Position numbers and translations under genes: made by a program | Part shown: positions 1 to 7,054 of the stretch, one piece after another | Position numbering within the stretch: position 1 is the first letter of the stretch | Layout of the letters: each line of letters starts with the position of its first letter | Notes under the pieces: generated by a model | Seen by the model: the letters and a program-made list of their open reading frames with translations, nothing else | Databases searched by the model: none | Told to the model about the DNA's origin: nothing | From: Zymomonas sp. | GTDB taxonomy: Bacteria; Pseudomonadota; Alphaproteobacteria; Sphingomonadales; Sphingomonadaceae | DNA length: 7,598 nucleotides | NCBI GenBank assembly: GCA_027489105.1 | Contig: JAIYAJ010000050.1 | Coordinates: 1 to 7,598 of the forward strand | Direction: 5' to 3'

Positions 1-1520
1 CCGTCATCACGTCCATCGACGCCCGTGACGCGAAGGGCCCGCTGCATCTGGTTCATCGCGACGTCGACTTGCCCGAAACCGGCATGCGCGATGCCGTTGG
101 AGGCGGTCCATCGCGCGAGTGGATCGCGGACAGGACCGTCGAAGGCCCGGTCACGCTACGCTACAGCCTACCCGCCCATGCGACCCTGCCGCCGCGCGGG
201 CCCGCGCCGCCTTTTTCCTTTTCCGCTGATGGCGGCGGGGTATCGGCCGCTGGGCACGTCTTCCTGCTGCTGCCGCCGGGCGATCATCAGTACCGGACCA
301 CCTATGGCTGGGACCTGTCCCGCGCGCCGAGAGGCAGTCGGGGCGTCAGTTCGCTGGGCGAAGGGACGGTGACTGCCGCCGAACCGCTCGATGGCGAACA
401 GATCCGCATGAGCTTCTTCATGGCCGGGCGGATCGGCACCTATCCGGCGAAAGTGCCGAGCGGCGGTTTCTTCGGCGCGTGGCAGGGGGCTCCTGCCTTC
501 GACGCGAGCAGCCTGCTCGCCTGGACCGGCACGCTCTACGATCATTACGCCCGCTTCTTCGGGCAGAAGACATCGCCGCCCTATGGCGTGTTCCTGCGCT
601 ACAACCCGATCAACGCGGGCGGGGGCGTAGGCCTGTTCCGGTCCTTCGTGACGACCTTCGGCCGGGGCAAGGGATCGAACGCCGAGAAGATCAAGCTGAC
701 GCTGGCGCACGAGATGTTCCACACCTTCCAGCCCTTCATCGGCAACCCGGCAGGGCTCGAATCCTCCTGGTTCGGCGAGGGGCTGGCAACCTACTATCAG
801 GCGTGGCTGCCCTTCCGTTTCGGCATGATCGGGCCGGAGGCGTATATCGCCGACGTCAACTGGACGGCCGCGCGCTATTATAGCAGCGCGATGGCGACGG
901 TCCCCAATGCCGAGGTGCCCAAGCGGTTCTGGGCGGACACCCGCATCCGCACGCTGCCCTATGATCGCGGCATGCTCTATTTTGCGACGGTCGATGATGC
1001 GATGCGCAAGGCGTCGGGCGGCCGCAAATCCCTCGACGATCTGGTCTTCGCGATGCTGGCGCTCGAAAAGTCGGGCAAGGTCACCGACAATGGCGACTGG
1101 GAAAAGCTGCTCGCCGTCGATCTCGGCCCAAAGGCGGTCGAGGCTTTTCGCGCCTTTCTCGCCGGAGCAATGCCGTTGCCCGCGTCCGATGCCTTCGGAC
1201 CATGCTTCCGCCGGTCGACTGCGAAGCTGCGGCGCTACGAACTGGGCTTCGCGACCGACGTGCTGGCGCAGCCGAAGCGGATCGTTCGCGGCCTGGTGCC
1301 TGGATCGGCCGCCGCACTTGCGGGGCTCAGGGATGGTGACGAGATCGTCGATCCCGTGCCGCAGGATGGGATCCAGGGGGAGCAGACCGAACTGCTCCGT
1401 CTCCGCATCCGTCGAGGCGCGCGCGAGTTTCCGGTCGCCTATCTGCCGAGGGGCGAGACCGTGGAAGTCTATCAGTGGGTCCCGGCGGCCGACAAGATGG
1501 ACGAAGACTGCGCACAATAG
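1..1520 (+). CDS. M61/M1-like gluzincin metallopeptidase with C-terminal PDZ domain (5' end outside window)
   Basis: This is a zinc metallopeptidase that probably acts in the periplasm or outside the cell. The frame is open from the left edge (first whole codon at base 3), so the true start and any signal peptide lie upstream; a TTG at 69 is not a convincing start. Numbering from the first whole codon, 505 codons are visible. Residues 236-240 read HEMFH, the zinc-binding HExxH motif, inside LTLAHEMFHTFQP. A Glu at residue 259 in SSWFGEGLATYY lies exactly 18 residues after the second His, which is the gluzincin HExxH-18x-E arrangement. Residues about 412-475 look like a PDZ domain (GLVPGSAAALAGLRDGDEI). 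Zinc catalysis followed by PDZ is the M61 (glycyl aminopeptidase) layout, although the motif wording differs from classical M61. The C-terminus (EVYQWVPAADKMDEDCAQ) looks like a natural end. The substrate is unknown. The stop is TAG, and the next ORF follows in the same frame. Confidence 0.85.
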   Translation, partial: VITSIDARDAKGPLHLVHRDVDLPETGMRDAVGGGPSREWIADRTVEGPVTLRYSLPAHATLPPRGPAPPFSFSADGGGVSAAGHVFLLLPPGDHQYRTTYGWDLSRAPRGSRGVSSLGEGTVTAAEPLDGEQIRMSFFMAGRIGTYPAKVPSGGFFGAWQGAPAFDASSLLAWTGTLYDHYARFFGQKTSPPYGVFLRYNPINAGGGVGLFRSFVTTFGRGKGSNAEKIKLTLAHEMFHTFQPFIGNPAGLESSWFGEGLATYYQAWLPFRFGMIGPEAYIADVNWTAARYYSSAMATVPNAEVPKRFWADTRIRTLPYDRGMLYFATVDDAMRKASGGRKSLDDLVFAMLALEKSGKVTDNGDWEKLLAVDLGPKAVEAFRAFLAGAMPLPASDAFGPCFRRSTAKLRRYELGFATDVLAQPKRIVRGLVPGSAAALAGLRDGDEIVDPVPQDGIQGEQTELLRLRIRRGAREFPVAYLPRGETVEVYQWVPAADKMDEDCAQ

Positions 1521-1550
1521 GCAGTTCGTGCTGCGCAATATATTCGGGAA

Positions 1551-2216
1551 ATGAGGCTCCAGGTCGTGGCGTGCTGGCACGGTCATCGTCGCGAAGGAGC
1601 AGCGGCCAGCGGTGGACTCGGTGGCAGAGATTATCTGTACGGGTCGGATGGTTCCGACTATCTTCAGGGTAATGCCGGCAATGATATGCTCGATGGTGGT
1701 ACCGGTCGGGACCGTATCAATGGCGGTGCCGACAATGACGAAATCCTCGGCGACTTCGGCAACGACAGCATCAACGGCAATCGTGGCGATGACAGGATCG
1801 ATGGGGGTTATGGCGACGACTTGCTCTTCGGCAACGACGGGAGCGACAGGCTGCTCGGGGGCGACGGCGACGATATATTCCTATTCGGGGGTAACAGCGC
1901 ACTTATCGCTGGAGGCGCTCAGGATGTGATTGACGATTTCGAGGACGGGACGGATCGAATTTGGGTCGGCTATCAGGTTGCGTCAGTGTTGACGGCAAAT
2001 GGTCCGGCCGCTTCCGACCTCGCCGCCGCGACCGCCACGGCGCAGCTTCTGCTCGCCATCCATAGTGGCAGGTCCGAGGTCGCGCTCGTCAAGGTCGGAA
2101 CCGATACCTATCTTTTCTACTCGCAAGGCAATGACGGCGTCGCTGACTCGGCCGTTCGGCTGGCGGGCGTCGACCCGGCAAATATTACGCTGAGCGATTT
2201 CGCGCTGGCGGTTTGA
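1551..2216 (+). CDS. Short RTX calcium-binding repeat protein, possibly a truncated or detached C-terminal part
   Basis: This ORF (221 residues if it starts at the ATG at 1551) is mostly hemolysin-type calcium-binding repeats. Residues about 21-113 hold roughly ten consecutive nonapeptides of the GGxGxDxLx type, for example DGSDYLQGN, AGNDMLDGG and YGDDLLFGN. A post-repeat region follows (DVIDDFEDGTDRI at about 125-137) and then an end, ITLSDFALAV, that resembles the uncleaved C-terminal signal of type I secretion substrates. In the family such repeats bind calcium and fold after export, and normally follow an effector domain. None is present here: the first 20 residues (MRLQVVACWH...) look arbitrary, and no good ribosome binding site precedes 1551. 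A GTG at 1566 is an alternative start. No type I secretion genes are in view. The ORF shares its frame with the upstream peptidase, with 30 stop-free bases after that gene's TAG. Codon third positions are visibly less GC-rich than in the neighbours. It is either a real small RTX protein, a decayed remnant or a readthrough extension. Confidence 0.6.
   Translation: MRLQVVACWHGHRREGAAASGGLGGRDYLYGSDGSDYLQGNAGNDMLDGGTGRDRINGGADNDEILGDFGNDSINGNRGDDRIDGGYGDDLLFGNDGSDRLLGGDGDDIFLFGGNSALIAGGAQDVIDDFEDGTDRIWVGYQVASVLTANGPAASDLAAATATAQLLLAIHSGRSEVALVKVGTDTYLFYSQGNDGVADSAVRLAGVDPANITLSDFALAV
1611..1889 (+). repeat. RTX nonapeptide repeat block
   Basis: About ten back-to-back 27-base units encode nonapeptides with the Gly-Gly-x-Gly-x-Asp-x-hydrophobic-x pattern. 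The units have diverged at the DNA level, and similarity is clear only in translation. By family knowledge this forms a calcium-binding parallel beta-roll. Confidence 0.8.
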
Positions 2217-2326
2217 GGGGGGGATCCGGTCGGAGCGAGCACGAAAACGGGGAACAGCGTCCCGTGGCGAACCCCCGGGCATCTTGAAGAGCGGACCCGT
2301 TTCGCGAGCTTTCTATCGACCCCTGC

Positions 2327-3883
2327 TCAGCCGACGTCGAAGCGCGCGCCGTCCCACAGGCTCCGCTCGCCCTCGTCGAGGCGCGTCACCGACCTGTCCT
2401 TCGCATCGAACACCATCGTCTGCGGCGCATCCGGCCGGTGCAGTGGCCAGTCCGCGCCCGGCTTGCCGCTGCGGATGAACGATATCCAATGGGCGTGCAT
2501 GCGCGAGGAGAGCGCTTCGGCTGCGGGGCCTTCGGGGCCGAGGAAGGCGCTTTGCGGGTCGCGAACCTTGTCCCACACCAGCGGCAGTTCGGAGCCGTGG
2601 GCGGCATAGCCGGCATTAGGCGCCACGCTGCGCGGCATGTCGAGGCGGTAGAGCCAGGTCGGGCGACGGGCGCTTGCGTGGGCGGCGGCGGTGCGAAGCG
2701 TCGGCAGCCAATATTCCTCGGCGGTCAGCGCGCGGTAGCGGCGGTCGACGGGCGACAGCGCGGGGAAGTTGCTGGTGTAGGCCTCATAGGCCGGGGCGAA
2801 GGCCTCGATCGCCATGTTCGCCAGATCGCCCTGCACCACCGTTCCGTCGCGCGCGGCGTTCGGGCCGAAAAAGGCGATCTCGTCGCGCGTCGTGCCGATC
2901 AGCAGCGGGACCGGTGCGGCGCGGCCGTCGCGGATCATCGACAGCGGCAGATCGGGCAACACGCTCCCGTCGACCACGGCGCGGAACGGATATTTGCGCG
3001 GCCAGCCCTTCAGGAGCTTGAGCTGCGCCGCGAGCAGTGCGGCGCCGTCGAGCGTCAGCAGGTCGCGCGCATCGGATGCGCCGGTCAGTTCGACGAACGC
3101 CCGCGCCATGCGGGCCGCGCCGTCCTTGTCGATCGCGGTTTCCGCGCCGCCGCTCTGGACGATCGCGCGGCTGAACAGGCCGCGGGCGGCGGGCATGGCG
3201 AGCAGGGCGCAGACATTCTTGGCCCCGGCACTCTGGCCGCCGATCGTGACCTGGCGGGGATCGCCGCCGAAGGCCGCGATGTTCGCACGGACCCAGCGCA
3301 GCGCCTCGACGATGTCGAGCAGCCCGTTATTGCCGCTGCCCGCATAGTCCGCGCCCAGCAGCGAGGAGATGTCGAGAAAGCCCAGGGCGCCGACCCGGTA
3401 GCTGATCGTGACGCAGACGATGCCGTGGCGCGCGAAGCGGCTGCCGTCGAACACCGGCATTCGGCTCGATCCGGCGACATTGCCGCCGCCGTGAATCCAC
3501 AGATAGACCGGGTGCGGGCCGGGGGTGGCGGGCGTCCAGATATTCAGCGCCAGGCAGTCTTCCGACTGGGGCAGCGGCCCCGGGCCGTAGAGGCCGGGGG
3601 CCGGCGGTTGCTGGAGCGGCGCAGGCGCGAAGCCGGTCGCATCGAACAGCGCGGTCCGGCGGGCAGGTGGACGTGGCGCGCGGAAGCGCAGCGGGCCGAT
3701 GGGAGGCGCTGCGAAGGGAATGCCGAAATAGGCGGTTCCGTTGTCCGTCGCCACGCCCCGCACCGGACCTTCGCAGGTTTCTGCGATTCCGCCTGTGTCG
3801 CCGGAAGAACGGCCCGCTGCGGCGAGAGCCGGGGCGTGCGCCGCGATGAGCGCTGTGGAGGCAAGAAAGGTCCGGCGGTCCAT
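2327..3883 (-). CDS. Type B carboxylesterase (alpha/beta hydrolase) with Tat signal peptide
   Basis: This is a serine esterase of the carboxylesterase/para-nitrobenzyl esterase family, which cleaves carboxylic esters; the substrate cannot be told. I chose the ATG at 3883 (518 residues) because it places a twin-arginine signal at the very N-terminus (MDRRTFLASTALIAAH, then APALAAA as a likely cleavage region). The frame extends only to a TTG at 3925, which would bury the signal. All family landmarks are present in 518-residue numbering: EDCLALNIW at 108-116 (type B signature), oxyanion-hole HGGG at 131-134, nucleophile elbow GGQSAGA with Ser218, acidic residue Glu335 in TTRDEIAFF, and catalytic His429 in AAHGSELPLVW. 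The length is normal for the family, so the enzyme looks intact and is expected in the periplasm or outside the cell. It lies 107 bases downstream of the phosphatase on the same strand and converges with the RTX ORF. The ribosome binding site is weak (TGGAAA). Confidence 0.92.
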   Translation of the reverse strand: MDRRTFLASTALIAAHAPALAAAGRSSGDTGGIAETCEGPVRGVATDNGTAYFGIPFAAPPIGPLRFRAPRPPARRTALFDATGFAPAPLQQPPAPGLYGPGPLPQSEDCLALNIWTPATPGPHPVYLWIHGGGNVAGSSRMPVFDGSRFARHGIVCVTISYRVGALGFLDISSLLGADYAGSGNNGLLDIVEALRWVRANIAAFGGDPRQVTIGGQSAGAKNVCALLAMPAARGLFSRAIVQSGGAETAIDKDGAARMARAFVELTGASDARDLLTLDGAALLAAQLKLLKGWPRKYPFRAVVDGSVLPDLPLSMIRDGRAAPVPLLIGTTRDEIAFFGPNAARDGTVVQGDLANMAIEAFAPAYEAYTSNFPALSPVDRRYRALTAEEYWLPTLRTAAAHASARRPTWLYRLDMPRSVAPNAGYAAHGSELPLVWDKVRDPQSAFLGPEGPAAEALSSRMHAHWISFIRSGKPGADWPLHRPDAPQTMVFDAKDRSVTRLDEGERSLWDGARFDVG

Positions 3884-3990
3884 GGGCGTTTTCCACTGGC
3901 AAGCCGCCACCGAGATTGGCGACAATGGGACGGCTAGCGGCTTCCCGATGTCGCAGCTACCATGTCAGCGTTGCGTTGACCGCACTGGTA

Positions 3991-4761
3991 CTATGGGGCC
4001 TCGGTCTGGAGGAGCCAGCGCTCCTCGCCTTCGATCGCGAGCGCGGTCAGTCGGCCCGAGGCATAGGCGCCGGTGTCGATGCCGATCCGGTTGTCGCGCT
4101 CCTCCACCTCGGTGCGCACCGAATGGCCATGGACGACGACTGCGCCATGGTCGCCCTCGTCGTTGAGGAACTCGCCCCGGATCCAGCGCAGGTCCGCGCC
4201 CTGCTGCTGGTCGAGCGGAATGCCCGGGCGGATGCCGGCATGGGCGAAATAATAGTCCGCCGCGCGGTAGCTGTGGCGCAGCCGGCGCAGCCAGGCGAGA
4301 TGCACCGGGGGAATATGCGCGCGGACGAGATCGATCACCCCGGCCGGGTCGGCCTTGTCATAGTCGGCAGCGGCGGCGCCATAGCTCAGCAGGGTTTCGC
4401 GACCGCCCATCTTGTGGAACATGGCGGCGGCCTTGCGGTTGCCCTCCGCCACCGCGATCAGCACCTCTTCATGGTTGCCGCCGAGAAAGACGACGCGCTC
4501 GTCGCCGGTGTCGAGCTTGATCAGCAACTCGACGACCGAGGCCGAATCGGGACCGCGATCGATATAATCGCCAAGGAACAGCAGGCGCGTGTCGGTCTCG
4601 CCGCGCGCCTCGTCGTCGCGGTCGATCCGCCGAAGCAGCTCGTCGAGCAGATCATAGCGGCCATGGATGTCGCCGATCGCATACCAGCGCTGGCCTTCAG
4701 GCGCGCGGGCTCGCTGCGGCCTGAACCGCCGTCGCCATGGAAGGAAATCGCGCAATCCCAT
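3991..4761 (-). CDS. PPP-family metallophosphoesterase (serine/threonine protein phosphatase or ApaH-like hydrolase)
   Basis: This is a 256-residue cytoplasmic metallophosphatase with the complete two-metal signature: GDIHG at 30-34, GDYIDRG at 64-70, GNHE at 95-98, HAG at 174-176 and HGHS at 211-214. These motifs supply the Asp, His and Asn ligands of the PPP family, which includes protein Ser/Thr phosphatases of the bacterial PrpA/PrpB type and diadenosine tetraphosphatase (ApaH). The length fits both groups, and I cannot tell protein dephosphorylation from dinucleotide cleavage by reading. There is no signal peptide; the N-terminus is basic (MGLRDFLPWRRRFRPQR). The ATG at 4761 has AGGACGG upstream at reasonable spacing, supporting this start. 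It sits between the exopolysaccharide priming transferase (139 bases upstream) and the esterase. A role in regulating polysaccharide synthesis is conceivable only from position. Confidence 0.9.
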   Translation of the reverse strand: MGLRDFLPWRRRFRPQRARAPEGQRWYAIGDIHGRYDLLDELLRRIDRDDEARGETDTRLLFLGDYIDRGPDSASVVELLIKLDTGDERVVFLGGNHEEVLIAVAEGNRKAAAMFHKMGGRETLLSYGAAAADYDKADPAGVIDLVRAHIPPVHLAWLRRLRHSYRAADYYFAHAGIRPGIPLDQQQGADLRWIRGEFLNDEGDHGAVVVHGHSVRTEVEERDNRIGIDTGAYASGRLTALAIEGEERWLLQTEAP

Positions 4762-4900
4762 TGGTCACCCGTCCTGATGTCGCGCAGGCCCGGCGGGTCC
4801 GGTGGAGCCGATCCGGCCTCCGGGCGCCGCGACGCGGCTTCCGATAGTGAGTCGGGGCGGGCTTATCCAGCCCCTGGACCGCAGGAGCCGCGCCGAGGCC

Positions 4901-6223
4901 TTACTTCGCGCCGAAGCCGGTGATCGCGATCTTCGCGGTCCGGATCGCGATGAGGATGTCGATCCAGAGCGAGAAATTCTTGATATAGTAGAAATCATAT
5001 TGGAGCTTGTGATGCACCGCGTCGAGTTCGGTCACATGCCCCTGGTTGACTTGCGCCCAACCGGTGATGCCGGGCCGGACGATGTGGCGGTACAGATAGA
5101 AGGGAATCTCGCTCTCATACCATTGCGAGAGTGACAGCACCTCGGGGCGGGGGCCGATCCAGCTCATCTCGCCGCGGATGATGTTGAAGATCTGCGGCAG
5201 TTCGTCGATCCGGGTGCGCCGCAGCCAGCGTCCGACCCGGGTGATGCGGCAGTCGGCATGCTGGGTCTGCGCTGCGGCCATGTCGGCCTCGCCCTCGTCG
5301 CATTGGCGCATCGTCCGGAATTTCACGATACGGAACGGCCGGCCACCGGCCCCGACGCGCGTTTGCCGGAAGAGGGCAGGGCCGGGCGAATCGAGCCGGA
5401 TCCACGCGCCGACGATCAGGAACAAGGGCGTTAACAGCGGCAGCAGCAGCAGTGCCGACACCAGATCCACCGCACGTTTGGCCTTGCGCCAGGCAAGATT
5501 GGGCAGCAGCGAGCCGAAGTTGTTCTCGGAGAGATGTTCGATCGAAACCCGGCCGGTGATCGATTCGAGCACCTGTTTGCTGTGGAGCACCGTTCGTCCC
5601 ATCACCGCAGCCTCGGCCAGCATCCGGTCCCAGGCCGGGTCATGATCGTGGCGGAAATCCGCGACGATGAAGGCCGAGGGGTCGTCGGGCACGACCGGCT
5701 GGCGAAGCCGGATCCATTCGACCTCTCTGGGCAGGGTGAGCCCGTGCAGGTCGAACCCCGGCACGACATAGAATCGACGGCGCGTGCGTGGCAGCAGATA
5801 GATGCTCAGCAGGAAGAACAGCGTGATCGTCGCCAGCAAGGTCGACGAGAAATATATCCGGTTATATTGCAGCCGCAGAGCGAACAGTGCCGCCAGAACC
5901 AGGCCGAACGAGCCGACGAAGGCGGGCAGGATGAAGCCGAAGGCGCGCGTACCCGGATAGGCGGTGACCCGGCGCAGCATGATCATCCCGACGGTCATGG
6001 CGATGGTCGCGCCCAGGAAGCTGTTCAGAAAGCCGGACGATTCGAGCGCCTGGTCGAAACTGTCGAATCGCAGATAGGTCGGCAGGATGACGGCGAGGGT
6101 AAATCCCAGCAGAAACTGTGCAGACAGAGCATTGAACGCGCTGGCACGGGCCCGCGGAACCTGCAGTTCGCGACTCATGAGCACTGTAGGCTCACTCCCT
6201 TTATCCCACGCATGGACTGTCAT
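4901..6223 (-). CDS. Exopolysaccharide priming glycosyltransferase (polyprenyl-phosphate sugar-1-phosphate transferase)
   Basis: This membrane enzyme moves a sugar-1-phosphate from a nucleotide sugar to undecaprenyl phosphate, the first step of repeat-unit assembly for exopolysaccharide. The 440-residue product has about four N-terminal membrane segments (near 32-51, 65-84, 94-116 and 126-144), then a soluble linker. The catalytic sugar transferase domain starts at about 245: basic KAKRAVD entry, reentrant hydrophobic segment 254-275, DSPGPALFRQTRVG, FRIVKFRTM at 297-305, RRTRIDELPQ at 335-344, SWIGPRPE at 354-361 and RPGITGWAQVN at 383-393. This is the WcaJ/PssY/sphingan SpsB-GelB type layout at normal length. 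The sugar cannot be deduced. The start is uncertain: ATG 6223 has a weak GAAG upstream, and an in-frame ATG at 6178 (MSRELQ) would give 425 residues. It is divergent from the Gly/Ala-rich protein genes, and no other polysaccharide genes are in the window. Confidence 0.92.
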   Translation of the reverse strand: MTVHAWDKGSEPTVLMSRELQVPRARASAFNALSAQFLLGFTLAVILPTYLRFDSFDQALESSGFLNSFLGATIAMTVGMIMLRRVTAYPGTRAFGFILPAFVGSFGLVLAALFALRLQYNRIYFSSTLLATITLFFLLSIYLLPRTRRRFYVVPGFDLHGLTLPREVEWIRLRQPVVPDDPSAFIVADFRHDHDPAWDRMLAEAAVMGRTVLHSKQVLESITGRVSIEHLSENNFGSLLPNLAWRKAKRAVDLVSALLLLPLLTPLFLIVGAWIRLDSPGPALFRQTRVGAGGRPFRIVKFRTMRQCDEGEADMAAAQTQHADCRITRVGRWLRRTRIDELPQIFNIIRGEMSWIGPRPEVLSLSQWYESEIPFYLYRHIVRPGITGWAQVNQGHVTELDAVHHKLQYDFYYIKNFSLWIDILIAIRTAKIAITGFGAK

Positions 6224-6377
6224 GGCATCTTCATAGACCGGTCAGGCCGGCGATGCAGTGACATCGCGCACAGCTGATCTGCCGGTTCCGACTATGCCAA
6301 ATAGCCGCGCTACGTGATTCGCCCTGCATCGATCGCCCCCACGAGACGATGCTGCTTTCCCGTCGCGCAATTTGGAA

Positions 6378-6386
6378 ACTATAGCA
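6378..6386 (-). promoter_or_regulatory. Candidate extended -10 promoter element for the sugar transferase
   Basis: On the minus strand this reads TGCTATAGT, a TG-n extended -10 with five of six bases of TATAAT. No good -35 box is visible upstream at normal spacing, which an extended -10 can tolerate. It would give a leader of roughly 150 bases before the ATG at 6223. This is pattern-based only. Confidence 0.3.
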
Positions 6387-6468
6387 ATCCTTAACTGTTA
6401 GTCGCGATGAAGGGGCGACCGAAGGCAATTATCCGTTGCGTCCAGAGGCCCGTACCGCTAAGGAAAAC

Positions 6469-6495
6469 ATGTCTGAGTCAGGAGACCGGTTGTGA
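6469..6495 (+). CDS. 8-codon leader ORF overlapping the start of the first Gly/Ala-rich gene
   Basis: An ATG at 6469, preceded by AAGG at 6460-6463 with five bases of spacing, opens a frame reading MSESGDRL and stopping at TGA 6493-6495. The stop overlaps the GTG start of the next gene as GTGA (6492-6495), the arrangement typical of translational coupling. It could be a coupling leader that loads ribosomes onto a weak GTG start, or chance. The second paralog also has an overlapping upstream ORF, which raises the likelihood somewhat. The peptide itself suggests no function. Confidence 0.3.
   Translation: MSESGDRL
6481..6484 (+). promoter_or_regulatory. Ribosome binding site that fixes the GTG start of the first Gly/Ala-rich gene
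   Basis: GGAG lies seven bases before the GTG at 6492. The second paralog has GGGAG (7183-7187) seven bases before its ATG. The matching layout supports GTG 6492 as the true start. Confidence 0.65.
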
Positions 6496-6926
6496 AGAGC
6501 GTTCGTAAAGTTGCAGTTTCGCTTGCGATTATCGCCATTGCATCGGCTCCTGTCGTGGCCGCTGTTGCGCCCACCAGCGCGACGCTGAGCAAGGAAGCCG
6601 CGAAGGCGATCGGCTCCAAGATGCGCGCCGGCGTCGTCATGAAGCTCGGCAAGCGCGTCAACAAGAAGAGCGTTGAACTCGCCCAGCTCGGAAGTGCCGC
6701 TGGTGGTGCGGGCACTACCAGCGGAAGTGTTGGAGCGGGAGCGGGCTCTACCGCAGGTGCGGCTGGCGGCGCAGGTGCGGCTGGCGGCGCAGGCGCGGCT
6801 GGTGCGGGCGCTGTCGGTGCGGGCGCAGCGGCTGGTGGCATCGGTGTTGCCGGTGCTGTGGGTGGCGTTGCCGCTGCGGCCGGCGCGGCGGCTGCTGCCA
6901 CTTCGGATAGCTCCAACAGCCCGTGA
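6492..6926 (+). CDS. Secreted Gly/Ala-rich protein, paralog 1 (unknown function)
   Basis: I do not recognise a named family. The 144-residue product starts at GTG and has three parts. Residues 1-24 form a signal peptide (MKSVRKVAVSLAIIAIASAP, probable cleavage after VVAA). Residues about 27-66 form a basic, probably helical core containing SKEAAKAIGSKMRAGVV and KLGKRVNKKSVELAQ. Residues 67-144 are almost only Gly, Ala, Ser, Thr and Val, including an 18-base tandem repeat. Near the end a Gly/Ala/Val stretch (GAAAGGIGVAGAVGGVAAAAG) could insert in a membrane or pack as a glycine zipper, and it is followed by a polar tail, TSDSSNSP. The core is nearly identical to that of the next gene, while the tails differ in repeat layout. 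It is exported, so a surface, matrix or membrane role is likely. The gene is divergent from an exopolysaccharide priming transferase, is preceded by an overlapping leader ORF and ends at a strong intrinsic terminator. Confidence 0.8.
   Translation: MKSVRKVAVSLAIIAIASAPVVAAVAPTSATLSKEAAKAIGSKMRAGVVMKLGKRVNKKSVELAQLGSAAGGAGTTSGSVGAGAGSTAGAAGGAGAAGGAGAAGAGAVGAGAAAGGIGVAGAVGGVAAAAGAAAAATSDSSNSP
6603..6686 (+). repeat. Direct repeat, copy 1: conserved basic core of the Gly/Ala-rich paralogs
   Basis: These 84 bases match 7309-7392 at 78 of 84 positions by direct reading. Two of the 28 residues differ (Lys/Arg and Ser/Asn); the other base changes are silent. This points to duplication or gene conversion with selection on the protein. 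Confidence 0.85.
6753..6802 (+). repeat. 18-base tandem repeat inside paralog 1
   Basis: The unit GCAGGTGCGGCTGGCGGC occurs at 6753-6770 and identically at 6771-6788, with a third partial, slightly changed copy at 6789-6802. It encodes AGAAGG units in frame, so unit gain or loss would not break the gene. Confidence 0.8.
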
Positions 6927-6950
6927 TCCGAGCGATCATTCGGTGAACAG

Positions 6951-6977
6951 AAAGGGTGGCTTTTGCCGCCCTTTTTT
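6951..6977 (+). terminator. Intrinsic terminator of Gly/Ala-rich paralog 1
   Basis: AAAGGGTGGC (6951-6960) pairs with GCCGCCCTTT (6965-6974) around a TTTT loop. This gives a 10-bp stem with one G-T wobble and runs into six T residues (6972-6977). It begins 24 bases after the stop codon, so the two paralogs are probably transcribed separately. Confidence 0.85.
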
Positions 6978-7004
6978 GTGCTTTCCGGCCGGCCTATGCT
7001 TTTC

Positions 7005-7035
7005 GTCACATCGGAATGGAAGGTCGTGCTATAAG
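7005..7035 (+). promoter_or_regulatory. Candidate promoter of Gly/Ala-rich paralog 2
   Basis: TATAAG at 7030-7035 resembles a -10 box, and GTCACA at 7005-7010 is a four-of-six -35 match with a rather long 19-base spacer. It sits just after the terminator of the first paralog. Transcription would begin near 7041, just upstream of the foldable leader. Confidence 0.35.
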
Positions 7036-7054
7036 CACCATCGAGACCATTGAA

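Larger units (their letters stand above)
6224..6491. other. Divergent intergenic region between sugar transferase and first Gly/Ala-rich gene
   Basis: These 268 bases must hold the promoters of both divergent genes. They include a minus-strand extended -10 candidate (6378-6386) and an 8-codon leader ORF on the plus strand (6469-6495). An EcfG-like plus-strand pair, GGAAA at 6374-6378 and TGTT at 6396-6399 with 17 bases between, only partly matches the alphaproteobacterial stress consensus (GGAAC and CGTT), so I do not call it. A small palindrome, GACCGGTC, lies at 6236-6243 close to the transferase start. The region is less GC-rich than the genes. Confidence 0.5.

Noticed and set aside
168..1586. 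Long minus-strand open frame (about 472 codons) antisense to the peptidase
   Set aside because: Its composition is typical of a GC-rich antisense frame and it has no motifs. The plus strand carries HExxH-18x-E and a PDZ domain.
2217..2326. Possible bidirectional terminator between the convergent RTX ORF and esterase
   Set aside because: I found no stable hairpin followed by a T run in either direction in these 110 bases.
3884..3925. Extended esterase start at TTG 3925
   Set aside because: It would add 14 residues before the twin-arginine signal peptide. ATG 3883 puts the signal at the N-terminus.
2438..3937. Long plus-strand open frame (about 499 codons) antisense to the esterase
   Set aside because: It is a GC-rich shadow of the esterase: its translation is Arg/Gly/Ala-rich with no recognisable domain, while the minus strand encodes a complete carboxylesterase with all catalytic residues.
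6374..6399. EcfG-type general stress promoter
   Set aside because: GGAAA with 17 bases to TGTT misses key consensus bases in both boxes (GGAAC and CGTT).
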